The position numbers were made by a program, and so were the translations under genes. Positions 56,077 to 64,000 of a DNA stretch of 64,000 bases are shown piece after piece. This stretch comes from Rhizobium sp. BK313 (GTDB taxonomy: Bacteria; Pseudomonadota; Alphaproteobacteria; Rhizobiales; Rhizobiaceae): positions 1,736,001 through 1,800,000 of the forward strand of contig NZ_JACHZQ010000001.1 in NCBI RefSeq assembly GCF_014193655.1, in the 5' to 3' direction. Position 1 is the stretch's first letter. Each line of letters begins with the position of its first letter. The notes below the pieces were generated by a model. It saw only the letters and a program-made list of their open reading frames with translations. It had not been told where the DNA came from and did not search any database.

Positions 56077-56304
56077 ATGCTTGACACACATTCCCCCAAT
56101 CTCACCGAGGCTATCCGCTTTCTTGTGCGCGACAGCGACGAAAGACACGATCGCATCGCCGCTTCTGCCTTAGCTGGCAAAGCCCAGCGGAAACTTCGGC
56201 TCCGCAACCGGCAGATCCGTGAAAAGCGCACGTTCTATGCGATGTTCGCCTTCGGGCTGTTGCTCGGCGGCCTCGAGCTTTTCATTGTGCTGCACTATCT
56301 CTGA
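56077..56304 (+). CDS. Small single-helix membrane protein
   Basis: 75 aa from ATG 56077 (AGAGG upstream): LDTHSPNLTEAIRFLVRDSD, a basic middle (AQRKLRLRNRQIREKR) and one membrane helix at about residues 55-73. It precedes the DapA-like gene by 14 bases and is probably cotranscribed. Function unknown. Confidence 0.6.
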   Translation: MLDTHSPNLTEAIRFLVRDSDERHDRIAASALAGKAQRKLRLRNRQIREKRTFYAMFAFGLLLGGLELFIVLHYL

Positions 56305-56318
56305 GCGGCCAGAAGATC

Positions 56319-57260
56319 ATGATGAGACCGGCCTTACAAAGGCGTGTCGGTGGCGCGATCACCGCGTTGGTCACGCCGTTTCGCGACGGCGCGATCGATA
56401 CCGTCGGCTTGATGGCACATGTTGAATGGCAATTGCTGAACAGCGTTGACGGGTTGCTGGCCTGCTCTTTGATCGGTGAGGGACCTGTGCTCACGGAGCC
56501 CGAGCGAGCGCGGATCATCGATATCTGCGTCGAGTTGGCGGGAGGCCAGGTCCCAGTTGTCGTCGCCACCGGCACCAACGACACGGCGACGACGATCGAG
56601 GAGACGCGGCAGGCCCAGAAACTCGGCGCGGATGCCGCCTTCGTCACACTTCCCTATTATTCCAAGCCAAGTCAGAAGGGTCTGGTCCATCACTTCCAGC
56701 GGCTGGCCGACAGCACCGACCTGCCGCTGATCATCCATAACCTGCCCGCTCATACAGCCATCGACCTGATGCCGGCGACGATCGCGCGTTTGGCGGAAAT
56801 CCCGACCATAATCGGCATTGCCGACGGCAGCGGCGATGTCGGCCGTGTCGGCGCTTGGCGTCCTTTGCTGCCGGAACGGATCGGGCTCTACACGACCCAT
56901 GACGCAACCGCGCTCGCCTTCACCATCGCCGGCGGACGGGGTGCGTTTTCGAGCGCTGCCAACATCGTGCCGCGGCTTTTTCATTCCATGCAGCTATCGG
57001 CCGGATGCGACCACGTGGCGACAGCGCGACTGATCGACGACCGGCTGCGGCCGCTGTTCAAGGCGCTCGCGTGTGAAACAGAACCGGCAACGGTTAAGCA
57101 TGCCCTGTCTCTGCTGAAGGGCATGAGCCCTGAAGTGCGTTTGCCGCTGACCGGCGTCGAAGCCGAGACGGATGCGGCGATCCAGGTGGCGGTGGCCTCG
57201 CTTCAACTGGACTTTCATAGCCGCGCGCCCTTGCCTTCGACTTTCAGCCTGGGATTATAA
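56319..57260 (+). CDS. DapA-superfamily protein lacking the catalytic lysine
   Basis: 313 aa of the class I aldolase DapA/NanA family: GAITALVTPFRDGAID at the start, SLIGEGPVLTEPERARI where GTTGE is usual, and VATGTNDTATTIE. The catalytic Lys of the family (GIKDxxGD) is Ala168 in IIGIADGSGDV, and the Tyr that shuttles protons is His140 in IIHNLPAH. Schiff-base chemistry is therefore not possible by the usual route. It may be a regulatory or differently acting paralogue. The ATG follows the small membrane gene by 14 bases. Confidence 0.85.
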   Translation: MMRPALQRRVGGAITALVTPFRDGAIDTVGLMAHVEWQLLNSVDGLLACSLIGEGPVLTEPERARIIDICVELAGGQVPVVVATGTNDTATTIEETRQAQKLGADAAFVTLPYYSKPSQKGLVHHFQRLADSTDLPLIIHNLPAHTAIDLMPATIARLAEIPTIIGIADGSGDVGRVGAWRPLLPERIGLYTTHDATALAFTIAGGRGAFSSAANIVPRLFHSMQLSAGCDHVATARLIDDRLRPLFKALACETEPATVKHALSLLKGMSPEVRLPLTGVEAETDAAIQVAVASLQLDFHSRAPLPSTFSLGL

Positions 57261-57399
57261 AAGCTCTCTATCCCTATGAGATTTTTATATTTTAGCCTTT
57301 CCTGCCAAATGGAAATCATACCGCATCATCCATAGATTTATCTGCGTGGCGCTTACATCGATTCAAATCGACAGCGCCGGTGACACTTGGAAAGGAACT

Positions 57400-57597
57400 A
57401 TGATGTCACGCTACATGCAATTCGGCGCTGCCGCCGACCCGCTCCAACGCCCTCGGGCTGCTGCCCTTGCCAGGGCGAAGCGGCCGACCTCTTCGAATGC
57501 TCTAAAAAACGGCCTTCTCGCCATCGCCCCGCGCCTGGCGCTGGTCTTCTTGGCCGCTGCCGTCATCCAAGTGCTGATGCACTGGGCTGGCAACTGA
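57400..57597 (+). CDS. Small C-terminally anchored membrane protein
   Basis: 65 aa from ATG 57400 with AAGGAA upstream: MMSRYMQFGAAADPLQRPRA, a basic linker and a C-terminal membrane helix (about 42-63, RLALVFLAAAVIQVLM). Function unknown. An earlier frame start at 57346 is less likely. Confidence 0.55.
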   Translation: MMSRYMQFGAAADPLQRPRAAALARAKRPTSSNALKNGLLAIAPRLALVFLAAAVIQVLMHWAGN

Positions 57598-57628
57598 GCA
57601 TATCGAAGCGATCTACGAGGGAAAAAAT

Positions 57629-57898
57629 ATGGCAAACGCACAGCATATCCAGCGCCGCACGGCGCACATCGCAGCCAATCCGGCACCTGCCCGTTTCATC
57701 ATCGGGCGCGATCGTCGCGGCACCTGGATCGTTCAAGACCGGCAGGGCTTGGTTGGCGGCCTGTTCGCTAATGAAGAGGCCGCGCTGCATTTCGCAGCGG
57801 AAGAATGCAACTATAACCCCGCCGATATCTGCCGCGCCCCTGAGGGGTCGGTGCTCGACCTCGACGGCTTCGCAATGCCGTCCTCAAACCTGCATTAA
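57629..57898 (+). CDS. Conserved hypothetical protein
   Basis: 89 aa: RFIIGRDRRGTWIVQDRQGL then VGGLFANEEAALHFAAEE, a small beta-sheet pattern like the rhizobial DUF2188-type or stress-related proteins. GAGGGAAA upstream of ATG. It follows the membrane gene by 31 bases. Function unknown. Confidence 0.6.
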   Translation: MANAQHIQRRTAHIAANPAPARFIIGRDRRGTWIVQDRQGLVGGLFANEEAALHFAAEECNYNPADICRAPEGSVLDLDGFAMPSSNLH

Positions 57899-57934
57899 GA
57901 CGTAGCAATTCAAAACACCCTTCGACCGCCTCAC

Positions 57935-57989
57935 GCACCCGGCCCAACGCTTCTTTAACCCGCCCTTGGGTAAAATGACGGCCGGGTGC
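57935..57989. terminator. Large hairpin before the DUF1883 gene
   Basis: GCACCCGGCC (57935-57944) pairs perfectly with GGCCGGGTGC (57980-57989); an inner AACCC/GGGT stem lies in the 35-base loop. Probably ends the 57629 transcript or structures the leader of the next gene, which starts 20 bases later. Confidence 0.5.
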
Positions 57990-58008
57990 CATCAGAAGTG
58001 AAAGAGCA

Positions 58009-58341
58009 ATGTCGAAGCCTGCCTTCCGTTATAGCCACTACGATCTCAACGAACAGCGTGCCGGTACCGTGATCGAAATCACGCTATCGGCCATCGCCAA
58101 TGTCCGGTTAATGAACAGCTCGAATTTCGAGCGCTTTACGGAAACCTTGAAGCACCAGTTCCTCGGCGGCGTCGCCAAAAAATCGCCGATCCGACTGGCC
58201 ATTCCGGAGGCCGGCCATTGGCATCTCGTGGTGGACATGGAAGGCCATAACGGCCTGGCGGAATCGAGCGTCAAGATGATCGACAAGACCTCCGCGCCGC
58301 GCATACAGAAGGCCGCCTTGGAAAACGTCACCAACAGGTGA
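58009..58341 (+). CDS. DUF1883 family protein
   Basis: 110 aa: RYSHYDLNEQRAGTVIEITL, VRLMNSSNFERF, GGVAKKSPIRLAIPEAGHWH, the complete DUF1883 pattern with a possible His-based site in GHWHLVVDMEG. Function unknown. It converges on rarA, nine bases from its stop. Confidence 0.85.
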   Translation: MSKPAFRYSHYDLNEQRAGTVIEITLSAIANVRLMNSSNFERFTETLKHQFLGGVAKKSPIRLAIPEAGHWHLVVDMEGHNGLAESSVKMIDKTSAPRIQKAALENVTNR

Positions 58342-58349
58342 TGTTCAGA

Positions 58350-59666
58350 CTACCGTTCACCGCGCTCCTTGCGCAGTTTCGCCCACCAGTCCAGCCGCTT
58401 GCGGATTTCACGCTCGAAACCGCGTTCCGGCGGATCATAGAAGGTCTGGCGGCCCATCTTCTCCGGAAAATAATTCTGGCCTGAAAAGGCATCCGGCTCG
58501 TCGTGATCATAGCGATAACCGTCGCCGTAACCCTCCGTGCGCATCAGCTTCGTCGGCGCATTGAGGATATGCTTGGGCGGCAACAGCGATCCGTTTTGCT
58601 TGGCAGCCTGCGTGGCAGCCTTGAAGGCAGTATAGACGGCGTTCGACTTCGGAGCGGTGGCAAGATAGACGCAGGCCTCGGCCAGAGCCAATTCACCTTC
58701 CGGTGACCCCAGATAATCGTAAGCGTCCTTGGCGGCGTTGCAGATGACCAGCGCCTGCGGATCGGCAAGCCCGATATCCTCGACCGCCATCCGCACCAGC
58801 CGCCGTCCAAGATAAAGCGGGTCTTCGCCGGCATCGAACATGCGCGCAAGATAGTAGAGCGCCGCGTCGGGATCGGAGCCGCGCACCGACTTATGCAGCG
58901 CCGAAATCAGATTGTAGTGGCCGTCCTGCGCCTTGTCGTAGACCGGCGCACGGCGCTGCACGATCTTGATGAGCGCATCGGGATCGAAGAGTTCGTCCTT
59001 GCGTGCGGCGCGCCAAACTTCTTCGGCCAGCGTCAGCACCGAGCGGCCATCACCATCCGCCATGCGGATCAGGCTGGCGCGGGCATCCTCCGTCAATGGC
59101 AGCGGCCGGCCTTCAGCCATTTCGGCGCGGCGCAGCAACTCTTCGAGGCTTTCCTCGTCATGCGAGCGAAACGTCAGGACGCGTGCGCGAGACAGGAGCG
59201 CGGCGTTGAGCTCGAAAGATGGATTCTCGGTCGTGGCGCCGACCAGGATGACGGTGCCATCTTCCATGACCGGCAGGAAGCTATCCTGCTGGGCGCGGTT
59301 GAAGCGATGGATCTCGTCGACGAAAAGAAGTGTCTGGCGGCCATCCATGCGGCGCAGACGCGCCGTTTCGAACACCTTTTTGAGGTCTGCAACGCCGGAG
59401 AAAATTGCTGAAATCTGCTCGAAGGCTAGACCCGCCTCGCCCGACAACAACCGCGCCACCGTCGTCTTGCCGGTGCCGGGCGGACCCCAGAAGATCATCG
59501 AGCCTAGAGAGCCGGACTCTATCATCCGTCTCAGCGCACCGTCCTCGCCCGTCAGATGTGGCTGCCCGGTGACATCGGCCAGCGTTTGCGGCCGCAGACG
59601 ATCGGCGAGAGGTCGCCTATTGGCGATCTCTTCCGGTATCCGCGGTGCAAACAGGTCATCACTCAT
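58350..59666 (-). CDS. rarA: Replication-associated recombination protein RarA
   Basis: 438-aa AAA+ ATPase (MgsA/WHIP family): Walker A GPPGTGKTTVARLLSGE, Walker B TLLFVDEIHRFNRAQQD, sensor 1 VGATTENPSFELN, and C-terminal tetramerisation region with APKSNAVYTAFKAA. It acts at stalled replication forks. The ATG overlaps the last four bases of the protease gene (ATGA), so the pair is cotranscribed. Some annotations call it a DNA polymerase III gamma/tau-like factor. Confidence 0.95.
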   Translation of the reverse strand: MSDDLFAPRIPEEIANRRPLADRLRPQTLADVTGQPHLTGEDGALRRMIESGSLGSMIFWGPPGTGKTTVARLLSGEAGLAFEQISAIFSGVADLKKVFETARLRRMDGRQTLLFVDEIHRFNRAQQDSFLPVMEDGTVILVGATTENPSFELNAALLSRARVLTFRSHDEESLEELLRRAEMAEGRPLPLTEDARASLIRMADGDGRSVLTLAEEVWRAARKDELFDPDALIKIVQRRAPVYDKAQDGHYNLISALHKSVRGSDPDAALYYLARMFDAGEDPLYLGRRLVRMAVEDIGLADPQALVICNAAKDAYDYLGSPEGELALAEACVYLATAPKSNAVYTAFKAATQAAKQNGSLLPPKHILNAPTKLMRTEGYGDGYRYDHDEPDAFSGQNYFPEKMGRQTFYDPPERGFEREIRKRLDWWAKLRKERGER

Positions 59667-61066
59667 CGGAAAAACTGCCGAATGCGCTGTCCGTCGCGCT
59701 CGATTTCAACGCGCCAGAAGCTTGGATTGCCGCTAACGGTCTGCTGTAGCACATCTGTCGATGTGATTGCTGTGCCATTCACGGAAATAACAATATCCTT
59801 CGGCGCGAATCCCAGGCGATCGGCCGGAGAATCGGCCTTCAGGTTCTCCACAACGACACCGGCGGTATCCGGCGGCAGGTGCAATTCGTCGGCCACGCGC
59901 GGCGAAAGATTGGCAACCGTGGCACCCGAGAAGGGATTGTTGCCCTGGATCAGCTTTTCATTTCGCGGCGTCGATTCAGGCGCGGATGCAAGCGTCATGC
60001 TATCCTCATGCGCCTTGCCGTTGTCGAGCACGGTTAAGGAAACCGTGGCTCCAAGGCCCGCCGTCGTCAGGCGGTATCCCAAGGCATCTGGATGCTCAAC
60101 CGGAATATTGTTGACAGCGGTGACGACCTCACCCGCCTTCAAACCTGCCTTCGCCGCCGGCCCGCCATCGACCACCTTGGTCACGAGTGCGCCGCGCACC
60201 TTGTCGAGGCCGAGCGCTTCAGCGACATCAGAAGTCACCGGCTCGAAGGACGCGCCGATATACGGACGATCGAAGGTCTTGTCACCGCGATCCGATGCGG
60301 CAAGGAAGACCTTGACCAGATTAGCCGGGATCGCGAAGCCGATGCCGTTCGAGCCACCGCTCTGCGAGAAGATCGCCGTGTTGAGGCCGATGAGTTCGCC
60401 AGCCATGTTCATCAGCGCGCCACCGGAGTTGCCGGGATTGATCGAAGCATCAGTCTGAATGAAGAAGCCGACCTCATTCTTCACCTGATTGCGGGCCAGA
60501 GCCGAGACTATGCCACTTGTGACAGTCTGCCCGACACCGAAGGGATTGCCGATCGCCAGCACGAGATCGCCGACTTCCACCGCATCGGAATTGGCGATGG
60601 GCAGGATTGGGAAGGTTTCGTTCTTGGATTGAATCTTCAGTACCGCAAGATCGACCCTGTCGTCCTTCAGCACCACCGTGCAGGGGAATTCGCGGCCATC
60701 AGACAAGGCGATCTTGATGTCGTCAGCGCCGTCGATGACGTGGTTGTTGGTGATCACGGTACCGTTCGCCTCGACAATGACGCCAGAGCCAAGCGATGCC
60801 TGCTTTTCCGTGCGGTTCGGCATGCGTTGACCGAAGAACTGCTCGAAGAACGGATCGCCTGCGAAGGGGGACCGCTGCTGCACCAGCCGCTCAGCATAAA
60901 CATTGACCACAGCGCCGGCCGTCTGCTTGACCAGCGGCGCGAACGAAAGCTGCATTTGCATCTGGCTCTGAGGCACCGACTTCGCAGTCTGCGCCTCAGC
61001 GGAAAGCGGCATCGTCATGATGAGGGCAATCATCGAAACGGCGGTGCGCTTCAGCAGGACCTGCAT
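59663..61066 (-). CDS. DegP/HtrA-family periplasmic serine protease
   Basis: 467 aa with a signal peptide (about residues 1-26, ending SAEA). Triad: His in ITNNHVIDGADD, Asp in VDLAVLKIQS, Ser in SINPGNSGGALMN. Two PDZ domains follow (about 260-350 and 375-460). This is a Do-like quality-control protease of the envelope. Start 61066 has AAGGAAA upstream; the longer reading to 61237 is not supported. Upstream of rarA with a four-base overlap. Confidence 0.93.
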   Translation of the reverse strand: MQVLLKRTAVSMIALIMTMPLSAEAQTAKSVPQSQMQMQLSFAPLVKQTAGAVVNVYAERLVQQRSPFAGDPFFEQFFGQRMPNRTEKQASLGSGVIVEANGTVITNNHVIDGADDIKIALSDGREFPCTVVLKDDRVDLAVLKIQSKNETFPILPIANSDAVEVGDLVLAIGNPFGVGQTVTSGIVSALARNQVKNEVGFFIQTDASINPGNSGGALMNMAGELIGLNTAIFSQSGGSNGIGFAIPANLVKVFLAASDRGDKTFDRPYIGASFEPVTSDVAEALGLDKVRGALVTKVVDGGPAAKAGLKAGEVVTAVNNIPVEHPDALGYRLTTAGLGATVSLTVLDNGKAHEDSMTLASAPESTPRNEKLIQGNNPFSGATVANLSPRVADELHLPPDTAGVVVENLKADSPADRLGFAPKDIVISVNGTAITSTDVLQQTVSGNPSFWRVEIERDGQRIRQFFR

Positions 61067-61240
61067 GGAATTTTCCTTTTTTAATGCTCTTGAAACAAGG
61101 TTGTAGCGTCCGACGCTAGAAAGAAAAGAGGGCGGAAGCATGAACCAAAAATGGTTGTCCGCGCTCGCGAAAAACAGGCAAGTTGAACAAAAACACGTGA
61201 TTGCGCATTTTGCTTCGGAAACCGGCACGTGGAGCAAATC

Positions 61241-61588
61241 ATGCGATCAAACAGCCTTGCGGCAGTCCTTCTTCTCACCTTCCTCACGGCCGCCAGCACA
61301 TCCCAGGCCGCGAGCTTCGATTGCGATGCGCAGAACCTTCAGCCGGACGAGAAGACGATCTGCGATAAGAGAGCGCTCAACGATGCGGACGTAAAGATGG
61401 TTACGACCTTCGACCTGCTCTCCGGCCTGCTTGCCATGGGCGCACGCGGCACATTGCAGGATGAGCAGACGGCCTGGCTGAAGAAGCGACAGGCGTGTGG
61501 AGCTGACGTCGCATGCATCAAGGCGGCTTATGACGAGCGGTTGAAGGCACTGGATGAGACGTATAAGCGGATCAATCGACCGCTATAG
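61241..61588 (+). CDS. LprI/DUF1311-family secreted protein
   Basis: 115 aa from ATG 61241 with GGAG nine bases upstream. Signal peptide (about 1-24, ending SQAA), then CDAQNLQPDEKTICDK, QTAWLKKRQACGADVACIKA with four cysteines at conserved positions, typical of lysozyme inhibitor LprI-type proteins. Presumed periplasmic. Role in rhizobia is unknown. It is divergent from the protease gene, with a shared 170-base promoter region. Confidence 0.85.
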   Translation: MRSNSLAAVLLLTFLTAASTSQAASFDCDAQNLQPDEKTICDKRALNDADVKMVTTFDLLSGLLAMGARGTLQDEQTAWLKKRQACGADVACIKAAYDERLKALDETYKRINRPL

Positions 61589-61611
61589 CGGTGCGCCCCT
61601 GCACGGTCGTC

Positions 61612-61638
61612 CCCTCTCCCCGTCCAAACGGGAGAGGG
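61612..61638. repeat. CCCTCTCCC-type intergenic hairpin
   Basis: CCCTCTCCC (61612-61620) pairs with GGGAGAGGG (61630-61638). Same type as at 55941. Such hairpins are frequent between rhizobial genes; this one also lies downstream of the LprI gene and could end it. Confidence 0.55.
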
Positions 61639-61783
61639 CTAGGGTGAGGGGCTACCGTGGGTCCGGCAAACTTTGCCGTCGCGGCTGATTTCGAAAAGGC
61701 CCCTCATCCGACCTGGAACAATTTTGTTGTGCTCAATTGTCCCAGCGCACCTTCTCTCCGCCTTGCGAGGCGAAGGGCCCTTA

Positions 61784-63622
61784 CTACTTCCCGCTCAGAT
61801 CTCTGACCGCGCCGCGGTCCGCGCTGGTTGCGAAAGCCGCATAGGCCTTCAGGGCCGTCGTGACGTTGCGCTTGCGCACTTCTGCTGGGTGCCAACCCTT
61901 GGCGTTCTGCGCTTCGCGGCGAGCAGCGAGCTCCTTGTCGTCGATGCGCAGGCTGATGATGCGATTCGGAATGTCGATGTCGATCATGTCGCCTTCGCGC
62001 ACCAGGCCGATCGTGCCGCCGTTTGCAGCTTCCGGCGAGACGTGGCCGATGGAGAGGCCCGAGGTACCGCCTGAGAAGCGACCGTCAGTGATCAAGGCGC
62101 AGGCTTTGCCGAGGCCCTTCGACTTCAGATAGCTGGTCGGATAGAGCATTTCCTGCATGCCGGGGCCGCCCTTCGGGCCTTCATAGCGGATAACAACGAC
62201 GTCGCCGGCCTTGACCTCGTTGCTGAGGATGCCCTTGACGGCTGCGTCCTGGCTTTCGAAGACCTTGGCCGGGCCGGAAAATTTCAAGATCGATTCATCG
62301 ACGCCCGCGGTCTTCACGATGCAGCCGTCCAGCGCCAAGTTGCCCTTCAGGACAGCAAGGCCGCCATCCTTGGAAAAAGGATGCTCGACGCTGCGAATGA
62401 CGCCGTGCTCGCGGTCGGTGTCGAGCTCATCCCAGCGGGAACTCTGGCTGAAAGCAACCTGGGTCGGAACGCCGCCGGGTGCAGCGCGGAAGAATTCGCG
62501 GACGCTTTCGCTATTGGTACGGGTGATGTCCCAGCGATCGATCGCATCGCCCAGCGTTTCGGCGTGGACGGTCGGGCAATCGCGGTTGATCAAGCCACCC
62601 TTGTCGAGCTCGCCAAGGATCGACATGATGCCGCCGGCGCGATGCACGTCTTCCATATGCACGTCGCTCTTTGCCGGTGCGACCTTGGAAAGGCAAGGCA
62701 CCCGGCGCGACAGCGCATCGATATCGGCCATGGTGAAATCGATCTCGCCTTCATGCGCGGCGGCCAGAATATGCAGCACCGTATTGGTCGAGCCGCCCAT
62801 GGCGATATCGAGTGACATTGCATTTTCAAACGCCTGCTTCGAAGCAACGTTACGCGGCAGGATCGTCGCGTCTTCCTGCTCATAGTAGCGGCGAGCAAGA
62901 TCGACGATCAGATGGCCGGCTTCGACGAAGAGGCGTTTGCGATCGCCATGGGTTGCGAGCGTCGAGCCATTGCCGGGCAGCGACAAGCCGAGCGCTTCCG
63001 TCAGGCAGTTCATCGAATTGGCGGTAAACATACCGGAGCAGGAACCGCAGGTCGGACAGGCCGAACGCTCGATGACCTGGACGTCCTCGTCGCTGATCTT
63101 GTCGTCGGCAGCGGCAACCATGGCGTCGACCAGATCGAGAGCGACTTTCTTACCGTGCAGGACGACCTTCCCGGCCTCCATCGGGCCGCCGGAAACAAAA
63201 ACGCTCGGGATATTGAGGCGCAGCGAGGCCATCAACATGCCGGGGGTGATCTTGTCGCAATTGGAAATGCAGACCATGGCGTCGGCGCAATGGGCATTGA
63301 CCATATATTCAACGCTGTCGGCGATCAGTTCGCGCGAAGGCAACGAATAGAGCATGCCGTCATGGCCCATGGCGATACCGTCGTCGACGGCGATGGTGTT
63401 GAATTCCTTGGCAACACCGCCGGCCGCTTCGATTTCGCGCGCCACGAGCTGGCCGAGATCCTTGAGGTGGACGTGGCCGGGCACGAATTGGGTGAAAGAA
63501 TTGACCACCGCAATGATGGGCTTGCCGAAATCGCTGTCCTTCATACCCGTCGCGCGCCAAAGGCCGCGCGCGCCGGCCATGTTGCGGCCATGGGTCGTGG
63601 TTCTAGAACGATAAGCTGGCAT
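61784..63622 (-). CDS. ilvD: Dihydroxy-acid dehydratase
   Basis: 612-aa iron-sulfur enzyme that dehydrates 2,3-dihydroxy acids to 2-oxo acids in valine and isoleucine synthesis. Cluster cysteines appear in [12 protein letters not shown] and [19 protein letters not shown]; the catalytic region has [19 protein letters not shown]. Length matches the family. It is divergent from a probable msrP gene across about 355 bases. With ilvA at the other end, both ends of the window hold isoleucine genes, though not in one operon. Confidence 0.95.
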   Translation of the reverse strand: MPAYRSRTTTHGRNMAGARGLWRATGMKDSDFGKPIIAVVNSFTQFVPGHVHLKDLGQLVAREIEAAGGVAKEFNTIAVDDGIAMGHDGMLYSLPSRELIADSVEYMVNAHCADAMVCISNCDKITPGMLMASLRLNIPSVFVSGGPMEAGKVVLHGKKVALDLVDAMVAAADDKISDEDVQVIERSACPTCGSCSGMFTANSMNCLTEALGLSLPGNGSTLATHGDRKRLFVEAGHLIVDLARRYYEQEDATILPRNVASKQAFENAMSLDIAMGGSTNTVLHILAAAHEGEIDFTMADIDALSRRVPCLSKVAPAKSDVHMEDVHRAGGIMSILGELDKGGLINRDCPTVHAETLGDAIDRWDITRTNSESVREFFRAAPGGVPTQVAFSQSSRWDELDTDREHGVIRSVEHPFSKDGGLAVLKGNLALDGCIVKTAGVDESILKFSGPAKVFESQDAAVKGILSNEVKAGDVVVIRYEGPKGGPGMQEMLYPTSYLKSKGLGKACALITDGRFSGGTSGLSIGHVSPEAANGGTIGLVREGDMIDIDIPNRIISLRIDDKELAARREAQNAKGWHPAEVRKRNVTTALKAYAAFATSADRGAVRDLSGK

Positions 63623-63951
63623 GGTGTCTTCCTCGTCGTCTCGGAAATTATGAGGAGCCGGCCGGCCTGGGGCTTTGCGCCGAAGGGAGCGCCGACAATC
63701 CTGCTTTTTGGAATTGTCCTAATCCAATCGCACCGGACTGTCACTATCAACTAGACCGAATCCGGTACGCCGCAAGGGCGAACGTAGTCTCTGGCTCTTA
63801 TCCGGCTCAGTCACCAGCCAAATGACATAGACAACGCGGAAGGCGGTTTATTCCATCACGAACGCACACAAAAAATTGGTTTCCGTTCAAAAGAAATAAC
63901 GTCGTAAGACGGTAACAAATCGTGCTTCTCCTGCGTAGAGGTCATATTATC
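63623..63951. other. Divergent gap upstream of ilvD
   Basis: About 330 bases with no gene. It should hold the ilvD promoter. No amino-acid leader peptide was identified, but short reading frames were not tested exhaustively. Confidence 0.4.
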
Positions 63952-63965
63952 TCTACGATCGTAGA
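63952..63965. promoter_or_regulatory. Perfect palindrome overlapping a ribosome-binding site
   Basis: TCTACGATCGTAGA, a 14-base perfect palindrome ending just where AAAGGA begins, 13 bases before ATG 63979. A repressor site or a small leader hairpin. Confidence 0.5.
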
Positions 63966-63978
63966 AAGGAACATCGCA

Positions 63979-64000
63979 ATGCCTTCCTATCGCCCGCCGA
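63979..64000 (+). CDS. Start of a gene cut by the window edge, possibly msrP
   Basis: ATG 63979 with AAAGGA about eight bases upstream opens MPSYRPP before the window ends. Rhizobial MsrP (YedY-type methionine-sulfoxide reductase, catalytic subunit) proteins start with YRPP, so this is a plausible guess from seven residues only. Confidence 0.4.

Overview
The window looks like a chromosomal segment of a Rhizobium-type alphaproteobacterium (Rhizobiaceae). Signs are the large B12-dependent ribonucleotide reductase (NrdJ) as class II RNR, a BA14K-like small secreted protein, DUF1883, DUF982 and DUF2798 relatives, a typical rhizobial intergenic palindrome near 6.0 kb, and high-GC codon use in the core genes. 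I worked from sequence alone, so family names rest on recognised motifs and not on database searches.

Layout. 0-11.5 kb is core: partial HlyU-like gene, ilvA, a small lipoprotein, tRNA-Leu(UAA), a BA14K-like protein, wrbA, a CinA-like protein, a universal stress protein, gpt and nrdJ. A 770-base gap before nrdJ carries several NrdR-box-like palindromes, two of them 31 bases apart. 11.5-25 kb is an accessory island of small, mostly unrelated genes on both strands (methyltransferase, serine hydrolase, HAD phosphatase, GrpB, GNAT, a short class II aminoacyl-tRNA-synthetase-like protein, several unknown membrane proteins). They are separated by degenerate copies of one nested-hairpin repeat with arms like TGACCGC/GCGGTCA, and decayed gene pieces lie among them. 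25-29.2 kb holds an aldo/keto reductase and an SDR, each beside a LysR regulator. 29.2-32.3 kb is scarred: an SRAP fragment, a PIN-domain toxin candidate with a small possible antitoxin, and a TniQ-like protein lacking its N-terminal half.

32.3-46.6 kb is a metabolic and stress accessory stretch: NAD-dependent epimerase, DUF2798, SnoaL-like, LysR, DJ-1/PfpI protein, MetA-like outer membrane protein, class III cyclase, a frameshifted cupin gene, a divergent MerR/ZntA metal-efflux pair with a clear operator, PoxB-like oxidase and an ABC-F ATPase. 46.7-54.4 kb is the most unusual block: seven minus-strand genes, with a SARP/TPR regulator, a 72-aa protein, a four-gene overlapping operon (coiled-coil membrane protein, anchored VWA-like protein, MotA/ZorA-like channel protein, MotB/OmpA-like protein) and an SGNH hydrolase. 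It resembles an ion-driven envelope machine with sensing and catalytic parts, but does not match Zorya or flagellar stators in content.

54.8-64 kb returns to core genes: PanE-like reductase, a DapA paralogue that lacks the Schiff-base lysine, small membrane proteins, DUF1883, rarA, a DegP-like protease overlapping rarA by four bases, an LprI-type protein, ilvD and the first codons of a probable msrP. IlvA and IlvD at the two ends belong to the same isoleucine pathway. No CRISPR array, prophage, intact insertion sequence or replication origin was seen.
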